This document shows positions 16,511 to 27,542 of a DNA stretch of 64,000 bases, piece after piece. The translations under genes and the position numbers were made by a program. How positions within the stretch are numbered: the first letter of the stretch is position 1; each line of letters opens with the position of its first letter. Under the pieces are notes generated by a model. The model was not told where the DNA came from and ran no database searches. It saw only the letters and a list, made by a program, of their open reading frames with translations. Origin of the DNA: Solirubrobacterales bacterium (GTDB lineage: Bacteria; Actinomycetota; Thermoleophilia; Solirubrobacterales; Solirubrobacteraceae); NCBI GenBank assembly GCA_003244205.1, contig QHBW01000032.1, positions 1-64,000 of the forward strand, in the 5' to 3' direction.

Positions 16511-19500
16511 GGCCGCCGGCTCTGCGTTCATCTGCGGAGAGGCCGCGCAAGAACGCACCGTCATACGCCGAGCTGCACGCGCATTCCAACTTCACGCTTT
16601 TGGACGGCGCCTCGCATCCTGAGGAACTCGTCCACCGCGCCAAGGAGTTGGAGCTGTGCGGCATCGCGCTCACCGATCGCGATGCGCTGTACGGCGCAGT
16701 GCGTTTTGCTCAAGCCGGCCGCGACGAAGACATTCCCGCCATCATCGGCGCCGAACTCACGCTCGACGACGGCAGCCACCTGGTGCTGCTGGCTGAGAAC
16801 ACGAGCGGATATGCGAACCTTTCGCAGCTGATCAGCCGAGCGCGCTTGGATCACCCGCGCGGCCAACCGTGCACCTCGTACGACCTGCTCGCTCGTCATG
16901 CAGGTGGTCTGATCGCGCTCTCCGGCTGCGGCCAGAGCGCCGTGGCGCAGCGGCTGGAGGGCGGAGATTTCCGCAGCGCATGCAAGGCCGCGGCGCGGCT
17001 GCGCGACATCTTCGGATGGGGCAATTTCTGGATCGAGCTGCAGCGCCATCTCCTGCCTGAAGATGGTCCTCGCATCCGCGCCTTGTGCTCGCTGGCCCAG
17101 ACGTTGGAGTTGGGCATCGTCGCCACCGGCGGCGTCCACTATGCAGTACCGGATGATCGAGAGCTGGCAGATGTGCTGGCATGCATTCGTCTCAAGACCA
17201 CCTTGGACGAGGCGGGCACCCGCCTGCGACCCAACGGTGAATACTATCTGCGCTCGCCGTTTGAGACGGCGCGCCTGTTCGCCGAGCATCCACGCGCGGT
17301 CGCCAACAGCGCCGCCATCGCGCAGCGCTGCGCCTTTCGCCTGCAGCGGCTGCAGAACGAGTTCCCGGACTTTCCCTTGCCGGCCGATGAGACCGCGTTT
17401 TCTTATCTCTATAAAGTGGTGCACGAAGGCGTGCAGCGGCGCTATCAGCCGGTCACGCCCGCAGTCAGCGCTCAGATCGCGCACGAGCTGGCGGTGATCG
17501 AAAAACTCGATCTGGCGGGCTACTTCCTCATCGTCTGGGATATCGTGCGCTTCGCGCGCGAGCGCGGCATCCTCGTGCAAGGGCGCGGCTCGGCCGCCAA
17601 TTCCGCCGTCTGCTATGCGCTGCAGATCACAAGCGTCGATCCGGTCGGGCTGAAGCTTTTGTTCGAGCGTTTCCTTTCAGAAGAGCGCGACGAGCCTCCG
17701 GACATCGACCTGGATACGCCCTCAGGCGATCAGCGCGAGCAGCTCATCCAGTACATCTATCAGCGCTACGGGCGCGAGCACGCCGGCATGGTGGCGGAGG
17801 TCATCACCTATCAAGCGCGCAGCGCGGTGCGCGACATCGGCAAGGCGCTGGGTCTCTCGCTCGATCAAGTCGACGCGCTCGCGAAATCGCTGGATGCAAG
17901 CTCGGCCGCGAACGTGGCGGATGAGGTGCAGGACATCGCAGGCGCGCAAGAGGTGTCCCTCCACGAACGGTCGAGCGTCAGCAAGCACGGTGAAAGGCTG
18001 CCCTTGTCGGCGGCCCACGTCGAAGCGGCGATGGAGGAGCTGCCGAAGCCGCTGCAGGTGGATCTGCGCGGCCACACCGCCCGGCGATTGTACGACTTAT
18101 GCCGGCGCATCGACGGCTTCCCGCGCCATCTGAGCCAGCACGTGGGTGGGATGGTCATCACCCGCTCTCCGCTCATCGAGCTTGCGCCGCTGGAACCGGC
18201 GGCCATGCCCGGCCGCACCATCCTGTGCTGGGATAAGGACGATTGCGCGGTGCTGGGACTCATCAAGATCGACGTGCTGGGCTTAGGGATGCTCGACTGC
18301 ATCGAGCTGGCCCTGGCTGAAATAGAACGCAGCCGCGGCGTCAAGATCGACCTTGCAGATCTGCGCGCCTGCGACGACGAGCGCATCTACGAGATGCTGT
18401 GCGAAGCGGACACGGTGGGGCTGTTCCAAGTCGAATCGCGCGCCCAGATGGCGACGCTGCCGCGCCTGCAGCCGCGCTGCTTTTACGACATCGTCGTGCA
18501 GGTGGCCATCATCCGCCCCGGCCCCATCCAAGGCGACATGGTGCATCCGTACATCAGGCGCCGGCGCGGCTTGGAGCCGGTCACCTATCCGCACCCCAAG
18601 CTGCAGCCGGTGCTGGAGCGCACGCTCGGCGTGCCGCTTTTCCAAGAGCAGGGCATGCGCATGGCCATCGAAGCGGCCGGCTTCACGCCGGGCCAGGCGG
18701 ACGAGCTGCGCCGCGCGATGGGTCACAAGCGCTCGCGCGAGAAGATGCAGAGACTGCATGGGCGGCTGCTTGAAGGCATGGAGCGCAACGGCATCGCGCG
18801 CGACCTCGCCGACCGCCTGTTCCAGATGCTCAGCGCATTCGCGGACTACGGCTTTCCAGAATCGCATGCGGCGTCGTTTGCCTTGATCGTCTATATCTCG
18901 GCCTACCTCAAGCGCTTGTATGCGCCTGAGTTCTATGCGTCGCTGCTCAACGCGCAGCCGATGGGTTTTTATTCACCATCGACGATCATCGGCGATGCCC
19001 GCCGCCACAACGTCACCATCGTGCCGCCCGACGTGAACGCCTCGCGCTTCGCGTGCACGATCGAGCCGCTTCCGTCGGACCCACCTGCGCAGCCGCACGC
19101 GCAGCAGACCATCAGCCACCGTTGGAAGCATCCGGTCGCAGTGAGGATCGGCCTCAATCAGGTGCGTGGCATCGGCGAGAAACACAAGGCGATGCTCGAC
19201 GTCGAGCGGCAACGCGGCGACTATGCGGACCTGCGTGATTTCGTCTTGCGCACGCGGCTGCCGAAAGACATCCTGGAATCGCTGGCCGCCGTCGGCGCAT
19301 TTGGGTGTTTCAGGCTTGCGCGCCGCAGCGCGTTTTGGGATGTCCAGCGTCTGGCTGATTTGAGTGCTGCGGGCGCCCTGGAGCAAGGCATGACCGTCGA
19401 CGAGCAAGCCGCCGCCTTGCCAGCCATGACGAAGCGAGAAGAAGCGGCCGCGGATTACTGGGGGCTTGGACTATCGACGCGCTATCAGATCATGGAGTTC

Positions 19501-19848
19501 TATCGGGGACGCTTGAACGACCTCGGCATCCGGCGCGCGTGCGAACTGGCGGCATTGCCCAATCGCCTGGTGCTCAAAGTCGCGGGCATCGTCACGACCC
19601 GTCAGCGTCCCGGCACCGCCAAGGGCTTTGTGTTCACCACCATGGAGGATGAGACAGGGCTCGTCAACGTGATCATCCGTCCGGATATCTATCAGCGCTA
19701 CCGGCCCATAGCCCGCGACGAGCCGACCGTCATCGTGGAAGGCGTCTTGCAAAAGCAAGACGGCCACGTCAACGTGTTGGCGCGCCGTTTTTGGAAGCTG
19801 GATAACTCAGGGTTGGCGGATGGTTTGCAGTCGCGGAATTTTCACTAG
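16507..19848 (+). CDS. dnaE2: error-prone DNA polymerase III alpha subunit DnaE2
   Basis: 1113 residues. An N-terminal PHP domain opens with AELHAHSNFTLLDGAS. The polymerase active site carries PPDIDLDTPSG with two catalytic Asp and KIDVLGLGML with the third. Helix-hairpin-helix segments follow, then a C-terminal OB domain (LKVAGIVTTRQRP ... MEDETGLVNVII). DnaE2 copies across damaged bases with help from ImuA and ImuB and causes damage-induced mutation. It starts at TTG and overlaps the imuB stop by four bases, so translation is coupled. The gene ends seven bases from a converging small gene. Confidence 0.95.
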   Translation: MRPPALRSSAERPRKNAPSYAELHAHSNFTLLDGASHPEELVHRAKELELCGIALTDRDALYGAVRFAQAGRDEDIPAIIGAELTLDDGSHLVLLAENTSGYANLSQLISRARLDHPRGQPCTSYDLLARHAGGLIALSGCGQSAVAQRLEGGDFRSACKAAARLRDIFGWGNFWIELQRHLLPEDGPRIRALCSLAQTLELGIVATGGVHYAVPDDRELADVLACIRLKTTLDEAGTRLRPNGEYYLRSPFETARLFAEHPRAVANSAAIAQRCAFRLQRLQNEFPDFPLPADETAFSYLYKVVHEGVQRRYQPVTPAVSAQIAHELAVIEKLDLAGYFLIVWDIVRFARERGILVQGRGSAANSAVCYALQITSVDPVGLKLLFERFLSEERDEPPDIDLDTPSGDQREQLIQYIYQRYGREHAGMVAEVITYQARSAVRDIGKALGLSLDQVDALAKSLDASSAANVADEVQDIAGAQEVSLHERSSVSKHGERLPLSAAHVEAAMEELPKPLQVDLRGHTARRLYDLCRRIDGFPRHLSQHVGGMVITRSPLIELAPLEPAAMPGRTILCWDKDDCAVLGLIKIDVLGLGMLDCIELALAEIERSRGVKIDLADLRACDDERIYEMLCEADTVGLFQVESRAQMATLPRLQPRCFYDIVVQVAIIRPGPIQGDMVHPYIRRRRGLEPVTYPHPKLQPVLERTLGVPLFQEQGMRMAIEAAGFTPGQADELRRAMGHKRSREKMQRLHGRLLEGMERNGIARDLADRLFQMLSAFADYGFPESHAASFALIVYISAYLKRLYAPEFYASLLNAQPMGFYSPSTIIGDARRHNVTIVPPDVNASRFACTIEPLPSDPPAQPHAQQTISHRWKHPVAVRIGLNQVRGIGEKHKAMLDVERQRGDYADLRDFVLRTRLPKDILESLAAVGAFGCFRLARRSAFWDVQRLADLSAAGALEQGMTVDEQAAALPAMTKREEAAADYWGLGLSTRYQIMEFYRGRLNDLGIRRACELAALPNRLVLKVAGIVTTRQRPGTAKGFVFTTMEDETGLVNVIIRPDIYQRYRPIARDEPTVIVEGVLQKQDGHVNVLARRFWKLDNSGLADGLQSRNFH

Positions 19849-19854
19849 TCGCTG

Positions 19855-20139
19855 TCAGGTCTTGCCGCTGCGCGACTTCCGAAGCTCAGGATCGAACTGG
19901 GCGCGGTGGGCGTCCATCCTGTTCTGGTGCTCGTCTACGAGCGTGTAATGGTCCTTTTCGTCCTCAGAAAGCTTTCGGCTCACGAGGCTGTTGGTTTGTT
20001 TGCGCATAGTTTCTTTTTTGTTTGCGCCGGTGACGAGGACGAACGCGATGTAAGCGGCGATCACGCCCGCCGCGGCCAGCCAACCGAAACGCACGTACGC
20101 AAAGCCCGCAACCGCGAGAAGGATGACGATTTGCAGCAT
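19855..20139 (-). CDS. small membrane protein of unknown function
   Basis: 94 residues starting at MLQIVILLAVAGFAYVRFGW. Two hydrophobic helices (1-18 and 21-37) are followed by a charged cytoplasmic tail rich in Lys, Glu and Arg. The open frame extends upstream to 20478, but that part lies under the pilin gene on the same strand and is shadow. It is the last gene of the reverse pilin-like cluster and may share its transcript. Confidence 0.65.
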   Translation of the reverse strand: MLQIVILLAVAGFAYVRFGWLAAAGVIAAYIAFVLVTGANKKETMRKQTNSLVSRKLSEDEKDHYTLVDEHQNRMDAHRAQFDPELRKSRSGKT

Positions 20140-20204
20140 GCTTGAGCCTCCGCTTTCAGTTATCGGCCGTTTCAACACGACGCGCTCGCAGGGCCGGGCC
20201 GGCG

Positions 20205-20759
20205 TTAAGGCCTGGAGACCGAACCCGTGAATGGGTTGAGGATCACATGAGCGCTCTGTTCCGTTCCATCCCTCGGCCCGAGACTGAAATCGATCGGGCC
20301 GTGCGGGTCCGCCATCGCGCCGTCGACCTGATATTGCGCGCTGCCGTTGCCTGCGAACAATAACGGGGTGGACGCATTGATAGGCCCGGCGACCGCCACG
20401 TGGGCGAAGGTGCGCCGAAGGATGAGCCCTTGCAGATGCGAGTTGGGATCGAGGGATTGTGGCCTGCCGCGGTAGCACGAATAACTGAGCGGACTATTCG
20501 AAGTGAGCCAAAGCGTGGCGCCTTCATCGCGGGCGCCGTTTTGAGCGCTCCGTTCCAACAGTGCGATGTCTTCGGCGAGCGTCGTCGCCGCATCGCGCAC
20601 CTGCCGCGACGCCATGTACTGCCGGTAGTTCGGGATGACCACCAACGCCGTAAGCACTGCGATCAAGGCTAATACAACCAGCAGCTCGATATAAGCTGCG
20701 CCTCGCACGCGGACGCTCAGGGGAGAAAACCGGCGGAGCCGGCGTTGCCGTCGGACCAC
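20205..20759 (-). CDS. GspH/FimT-like type IV pseudopilin
   Basis: Contains a prepilin peptidase site: Gly followed by AAYIELLVVLALIAVLTALVV, with Glu at +5 of the mature protein and a 20-residue hydrophobic helix. The rest (about 140 residues) is a small beta-rich head. The ATG at 20759 gives a long arginine-rich leader overlapping the previous gene by 43 bases. A GTG at about 20707 gives a two-to-three residue leader directly before the cleavage Gly and is shorter than usual. The true start is between these. It belongs with the two genes upstream as a minor-pilin operon. Confidence 0.75.
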   Translation of the reverse strand: MVRRQRRLRRFSPLSVRVRGAAYIELLVVLALIAVLTALVVIPNYRQYMASRQVRDAATTLAEDIALLERSAQNGARDEGATLWLTSNSPLSYSCYRGRPQSLDPNSHLQGLILRRTFAHVAVAGPINASTPLLFAGNGSAQYQVDGAMADPHGPIDFSLGPRDGTEQSAHVILNPFTGSVSRP

Positions 20760-21421
20760 TCCGCCCGCTCGAAGTCGTCAGCGCTTTTGTTGCCCCCGGC
20801 TCCCTGCTCGACGAAGGCTCGGATGCGCAGGTCCGTCGCATTCGCAGCGCCGATCTGACCGGCAGGGTCTCCCGGACTGTCCACCGATTCCGGCCCCCCG
20901 TTGTCGATCGCGCCGACCGTCTCCGAATACGGCGAGACACGGAACGTGCGAAGCAGCGTCGTCACCGTCCGAGTGGCCACCACCACGCCATTGACCGCGA
21001 TGCTTGCGGTCGCGACGACTTGCAAAGGCGTTTCAGCGATGGTGGGGTTATGCTGCAGCTCGACGTCGACATGGTCAGCACCGGCCGATGAGCCGGGCAT
21101 CTGCAAGCTGACGAGGACGGACCCGCTGGCGTTGGAATCGATCGGCATCCCGAGCGTGCTGTGCGAGCGCGCGAGGTCGGCAAGCGACGCGACCACATCG
21201 CCTTTGTGTTTGAGAAGCAGCCCTCTTACCCAGCCGGTGCCCGCGTCTGCGGCAGCCAGCGCCTGCAGCGAGCGCAGCTCTTCCGTACTGCGGCGCAGAC
21301 GGACGGTGCCGACGTTCACCATGACAGCGAGAAGCGTCATCAACAAAACGACCGAGAGCAGTACGGCCACGAGCGCGATGCCGCGCTGCCGCCGCGCCGT
21401 CGGGTGCGCCTTCGGCTTCAT
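20717..21421 (-). CDS. PilX/GspK-like pilus assembly protein
   Basis: 234 residues. The N-terminus RRQRGIALVAVLLSVVLLMTLLAV resembles PilX/GspK proteins, where the prepilin glycine is followed by IALV and a long hydrophobic helix. A helical region with SLQALAAADAGTGWVRGLLL fits the usual 'AAEAG' segment after the helix. The remaining domain is Gly/Ser/Val-rich. PilX-type minor pilins sit at the tip of type IV pili or secretion pseudopili. The ATG overlaps the upstream stop (ATGA) and the end overlaps the next pilin. Confidence 0.75.
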   Translation of the reverse strand: MKPKAHPTARRQRGIALVAVLLSVVLLMTLLAVMVNVGTVRLRRSTEELRSLQALAAADAGTGWVRGLLLKHKGDVVASLADLARSHSTLGMPIDSNASGSVLVSLQMPGSSAGADHVDVELQHNPTIAETPLQVVATASIAVNGVVVATRTVTTLLRTFRVSPYSETVGAIDNGGPESVDSPGDPAGQIGAANATDLRIRAFVEQGAGGNKSADDFERAEWSDGNAGSAGFLP

Positions 21422-22932
21422 CCGCCTGAGCCCGGCGGTGGACTTGCAGGCGGGGCGACAGGCGGACCCAGCAGCGTCACGAGCTTGGCCAAGACATGTC
21501 CGTCTTGATCCCTCACGGACACGCTGACGTCGTGGGCTCCGGTCAGGGAAGAGGGCGCCACGCCGATCGACAAGTCCATCCCGTCAACGGCGAACGTCGC
21601 GGACCCGTCGTCGATGCGGCCGCCGTACTCCAAGGCCGCGGCTTCATCCACCATCGCATTGGAGGCGATCTGCACCGCGAGTTGCCGCTGGTCTGCGAGC
21701 CGATCCGCCCTCGCCAACACGAAGAGCATCGGAAAGACCGCGCCCACGACGACGATGGTGAAGACGGCCGTCGCGACCAGAGCTTCCACCAAGGTGAATC
21801 CCGGCCGTCGAGTGCGCGCCAGAAGCGGAACAGAAGCGCGGCCGCGGTCCAGTTTCCGGAAGAGCACCACCGCGTGCGGCACGCCGGGAGCGCTGATGCG
21901 GATGAACATGGGCGAGGAGTGGATCGTCGTCAGCCGGTTGTAGAAAGCGGCTCCCGCTTTGTAGCGCCGGTTCTCGAAAAGCAAGTATCCCTCGGGCGTG
22001 ACGAACGGCGTGCTGCCCTCGAAACGCCAGCCACGCGGATCCTCGCTACGCGTCCGGCAGATGCGTTGGACCAGTGCGTCGCGGCGCGTCCAGGCAATCG
22101 CCAGCAACGCCAGCAGCAGCAGCGCAAACGCCGTGCCGTACTGCCGCCAAGGAAACGGCGCAGAAGCGGCGGCCGGATTTGTGATGAGCGCAACGCCGTT
22201 CGGTCTGAGTTGCGCCGGGACCGCGAAGCCGCGGTTGAGCGAGCTTGGACGCGTAGTATCGGCGGGCGTCCACCCCACGTCGTAGCGGTCTACGACGAAG
22301 GCGCCGGTTTGTGCGCCTCCTTGCAAGCGCACGAGCGACTGAGGCACGCGCAGGCCGTTGACCGTCGTCCAATGGCCGAAGGAGAACGCTAACCGCTGAG
22401 GAGAGAGCCGGTCGACCGCGCCCGTCATTTCGCCGGAGACGCGATCGACGTAGAGCAACAAGCCATCGCCTGACGCAAGCGAGACATCCGAGGGTCCGGG
22501 TTGCACGCCGGCCGCGGACATCGAGCACAGCACGATCGCCCACGGATTGGCCAGCGCCGCGACCGCGAGCGGGTCGTCGAACGCCAACGTGCGCGAGCCC
22601 GTGCGCAGCCATGATGAGGTCTCATCGGCATGTAGCCAAACCGCCGCGGAATGCTCGTCCATCGTCCAGCGGCGGTTCGCGATCTCGAGCGAGCCCTCGA
22701 CCGTCTCGCCAATACCATCCCCGAGCCGGTGCCCGCTGTAGCGGATCTGCCCGCGGAAATCGCGGGCGTTCGCGATAGCGATCGGCAGCGCGGTTTGGCC
22801 GCCCGCTGAAGCCGCGACGACCGCCGGTGAGGCTGCGCGCAGGCCGAGAGCATGCGACGGCATCGCAGCGACGCACGTAAACACTGATGCGAAACCGGCC
22901 GCGGCGATGAAGCGCAGCCTGCTAAGGCGCAC
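21418..22932 (-). CDS. exported domain fused to an internal type IV prepilin domain
   Basis: 504 residues in one frame. Residues 1-29 are a signal peptide; 45-260 form an extracytoplasmic beta-rich domain reminiscent of LolA-like lipid-binding folds (weak). Residues 268-282 are a membrane helix with following arginines, and 285-375 a stretch predicted to be cytoplasmic. At 378-383 comes a perfect prepilin site (Gly, then FTLVE) and a second hydrophobic helix to about 405. The last 100 residues are a small pilin-like head with a proline-rich end. Prepilin sites normally stand within about 20 residues of the start. A CTG codon shortly before the site could be a separate start, but no ATG, GTG or TTG is present there. 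Confidence 0.7.
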   Translation of the reverse strand: MRLSRLRFIAAAGFASVFTCVAAMPSHALGLRAASPAVVAASAGGQTALPIAIANARDFRGQIRYSGHRLGDGIGETVEGSLEIANRRWTMDEHSAAVWLHADETSSWLRTGSRTLAFDDPLAVAALANPWAIVLCSMSAAGVQPGPSDVSLASGDGLLLYVDRVSGEMTGAVDRLSPQRLAFSFGHWTTVNGLRVPQSLVRLQGGAQTGAFVVDRYDVGWTPADTTRPSSLNRGFAVPAQLRPNGVALITNPAAASAPFPWRQYGTAFALLLLALLAIAWTRRDALVQRICRTRSEDPRGWRFEGSTPFVTPEGYLLFENRRYKAGAAFYNRLTTIHSSPMFIRISAPGVPHAVVLFRKLDRGRASVPLLARTRRPGFTLVEALVATAVFTIVVVGAVFPMLFVLARADRLADQRQLAVQIASNAMVDEAAALEYGGRIDDGSATFAVDGMDLSIGVAPSSLTGAHDVSVSVRDQDGHVLAKLVTLLGPPVAPPASPPPGSGG

Positions 22933-23185
22933 GATCAGGTTGCGAACGAATGGCGAGACCTCGAAACGAAATGGCGCCGTGAGGGCCGCACGAAGAGCAT
23001 CATCCTAACGTGGCGGCTACGGCCTGTCAACGGCGAGAAGTTCTAAAAGCGCGCTTGCTGGTAACTACTCTCACTCGCGAAAGGCGCGCGTCAAGAGGGC
23101 GCGATCATATGAAAAGGTATGAAGCGTTTGAGAAGAATAGAATGACAAAAACTGGCCGGGCATCAATCGCCGGCCCGGAGGCGGA

Positions 23186-25897
<2,712 letters not shown>

Positions 25898-26061
25898 GCG
25901 ACGACTTCCCCGACCGCAGCAGCCGGTTGCCACGCGCTTGCGCCGGCCCCAACCTCGGGGTCTCCACGCCCGAACCCATCAATTCCGCTGCTCTTGCGCG
26001 GGAATGGTGGTGTTCGCGTAGGTCCGCTCTTTCGAACGCCGCCGGCCCCGCTGGTGCGCGG

Positions 26062-26087
26062 GGTTAAGTGCGTTAACGCACTTAACC
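26062..26087. repeat. perfect 26-bp palindrome downstream of clp
   Basis: Half-site GGTTAAGTGCGTT (26062-26074) is followed directly by its exact reverse complement. It is AT-richer than its surroundings, and no T tract follows. It sits 165 bases after the Clp stop and 83 bases before a small ORF. It could be a dimeric repressor site, or a hairpin that ends the Clp transcript. Confidence 0.75.
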
Positions 26088-26169
26088 GATCCGATCGGCC
26101 CGGGAACATGTGTGGCGGCTTCCTTGGGGTACTACGGCCTCAAGGGGAAGCACATAGGAGAGGTTTCGC

Positions 26170-26310
26170 ATGATCCTGATTGTTGCCATCGTCGTTGCGT
26201 GGCTTCTGCTGATCGTCCCGCCGATTCTGCTCTGCGCAGCAGCCGGAGCCGCCGACGATGCCCAAGGCGGCCCGAGCGGCGACGGCCCGCGGGTCACTGG
26301 TAGAGCGTGA
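26170..26310 (+). CDS. small single-helix membrane protein
   Basis: 46 residues from ATG 26170, with a strong ribosome binding site AGGAGAGG five bases upstream. Residues 2-23 are a hydrophobic helix (ILIVAIVVAWLLLIVPPILL) and the rest is a short Gly/Asp-rich tail. The 3' end overlaps the end of the converging antiporter gene by 17 bases. The function is unknown; it is called because of the binding site and the clean helix. Confidence 0.5.
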   Translation: MILIVAIVVAWLLLIVPPILLCAAAGAADDAQGGPSGDGPRVTGRA

Positions 26311-27418
26311 CCGCGGCCAGCACGACGTAGAGGGCGATCAGCGAGTAGCCCTCGAATGCGGCGGCCTCGCCGTCGTTCGTCACCTGCCAGACGGCTAGCA
26401 CCGTCAGCAGCAGCGCGCCGATGTACGTCGGCGCCAGGGCGAACGTGAGGCTGCTGGAGAGCAGCAGCGAGACGAGCACGAGCAGGGGGAAGAGGAAGGC
26501 GGCCACCTGGCTGACTGAGTTCTTCACAACTGAGATCGCCAGATCCGACTGCCCACGGCCGGCGAGCACGATGCCGGCAACGTTCTCGACCGCATTGCCG
26601 GCAATCGCCACGATCACGATCCCCGCGAACGCTTGCGAGGCGTGCAGCTGGGTCAGGGAGGGCTGGAGCGCGTGGATGAACCAGTCGGATACGAAGGCCG
26701 AGGCGACGCCGGCCGCGACGAGCATTACAACGGCTGCCGATAGCGCCAGCCGCGGACCCTCCGCGCCTTCTGTGCCCGGCTCGCTGGGCGCCGCGCTGTC
26801 TGGCGTCGGGGTGTCCGGATGGGTTCGCTGGGTGGCCCGCGAGCGCTCCTCATTGCGGACATAGGGGATGACCCAGGCCAGGTACACGGCGAGCAGAGCA
26901 ACCGCGGCGACGATCGAGACCGACTGGACGTGGCGGCCGGCGGGCTCGCCGCTCTCCAAGGGCACGCTGACGAGGACGATGATGAAGGTGGTCAGGATCA
27001 GCAGCGTCGTGGTGTCCTGCGGGAGCCGCGGCTTGAAGCGCATGATCCCGTCGCTCGCCTGGCGGGCGCCGACCACGATCACAAGCCCGAGCACCAGCAG
27101 GGCATTCGCGAACACCGAGCCGAGGATCGCCGTCTGGGCAACCACCACGTCACCCGCGTTGAGCGCGAACACGACGACGAAGAATTCGGGCAGGTTGCCG
27201 ACGGTCGATTGCAGCACGCCGGTGGCTGCGGGCCCGAAGCGCTGGCCGACCTGATGCACGGCGAGAGAGACCACCCACGCCTGCCCCGCCAGCGCAGCGG
27301 TGGCGGCGGCGAAGGCGAGCAGCGCCGGAGCACCTGCGTAGCGCGCCACGCCAGCGAACACGGTGAAGGCCGCGACGTTGATGAGCCAGAGGCGCTCGAG
27401 ACGTGAGAGGGCGGCCAC
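26294..27418 (-). CDS. Ca2+/H+ antiporter of the CaCA family
   Basis: About 374 residues with eleven likely membrane helices in two halves joined by an acidic loop. The two alpha repeats carry the ion-binding motifs: TVGNLPEFFV in the first half and AGNAVENVAGI in the second, each with the Gly-Asn-x-x-Glu pattern of CAX-type exchangers. It exports calcium in exchange for protons. The start is taken at GTG 27418 (VAALSRLERLWLIN); the frame is open to 27541, but that part is arginine-rich and overlaps the radA promoter region. Divergent from radA. Confidence 0.85.
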   Translation of the reverse strand: MAALSRLERLWLINVAAFTVFAGVARYAGAPALLAFAAATAALAGQAWVVSLAVHQVGQRFGPAATGVLQSTVGNLPEFFVVVFALNAGDVVVAQTAILGSVFANALLVLGLVIVVGARQASDGIMRFKPRLPQDTTTLLILTTFIIVLVSVPLESGEPAGRHVQSVSIVAAVALLAVYLAWVIPYVRNEERSRATQRTHPDTPTPDSAAPSEPGTEGAEGPRLALSAAVVMLVAAGVASAFVSDWFIHALQPSLTQLHASQAFAGIVIVAIAGNAVENVAGIVLAGRGQSDLAISVVKNSVSQVAAFLFPLLVLVSLLLSSSLTFALAPTYIGALLLTVLAVWQVTNDGEAAAFEGYSLIALYVVLAAVTLYQ

Positions 27419-27542
27419 GGCCCGCAAGGATGCCCTACGTCGCCCTGCGAGCACGGGCCGGGTTGCACAGGCCTGCCATCTCGGTAACGGAAGTCCGCGC
27501 CGCGGCAGACCCGTCGGGTCGCGGCCGTAAGGTGCCAGCACC

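Noticed and set aside
27418-27541. Longer antiporter start at 27541
   Set aside because: The added residues are basic, lack family similarity and would leave only one base before radA.
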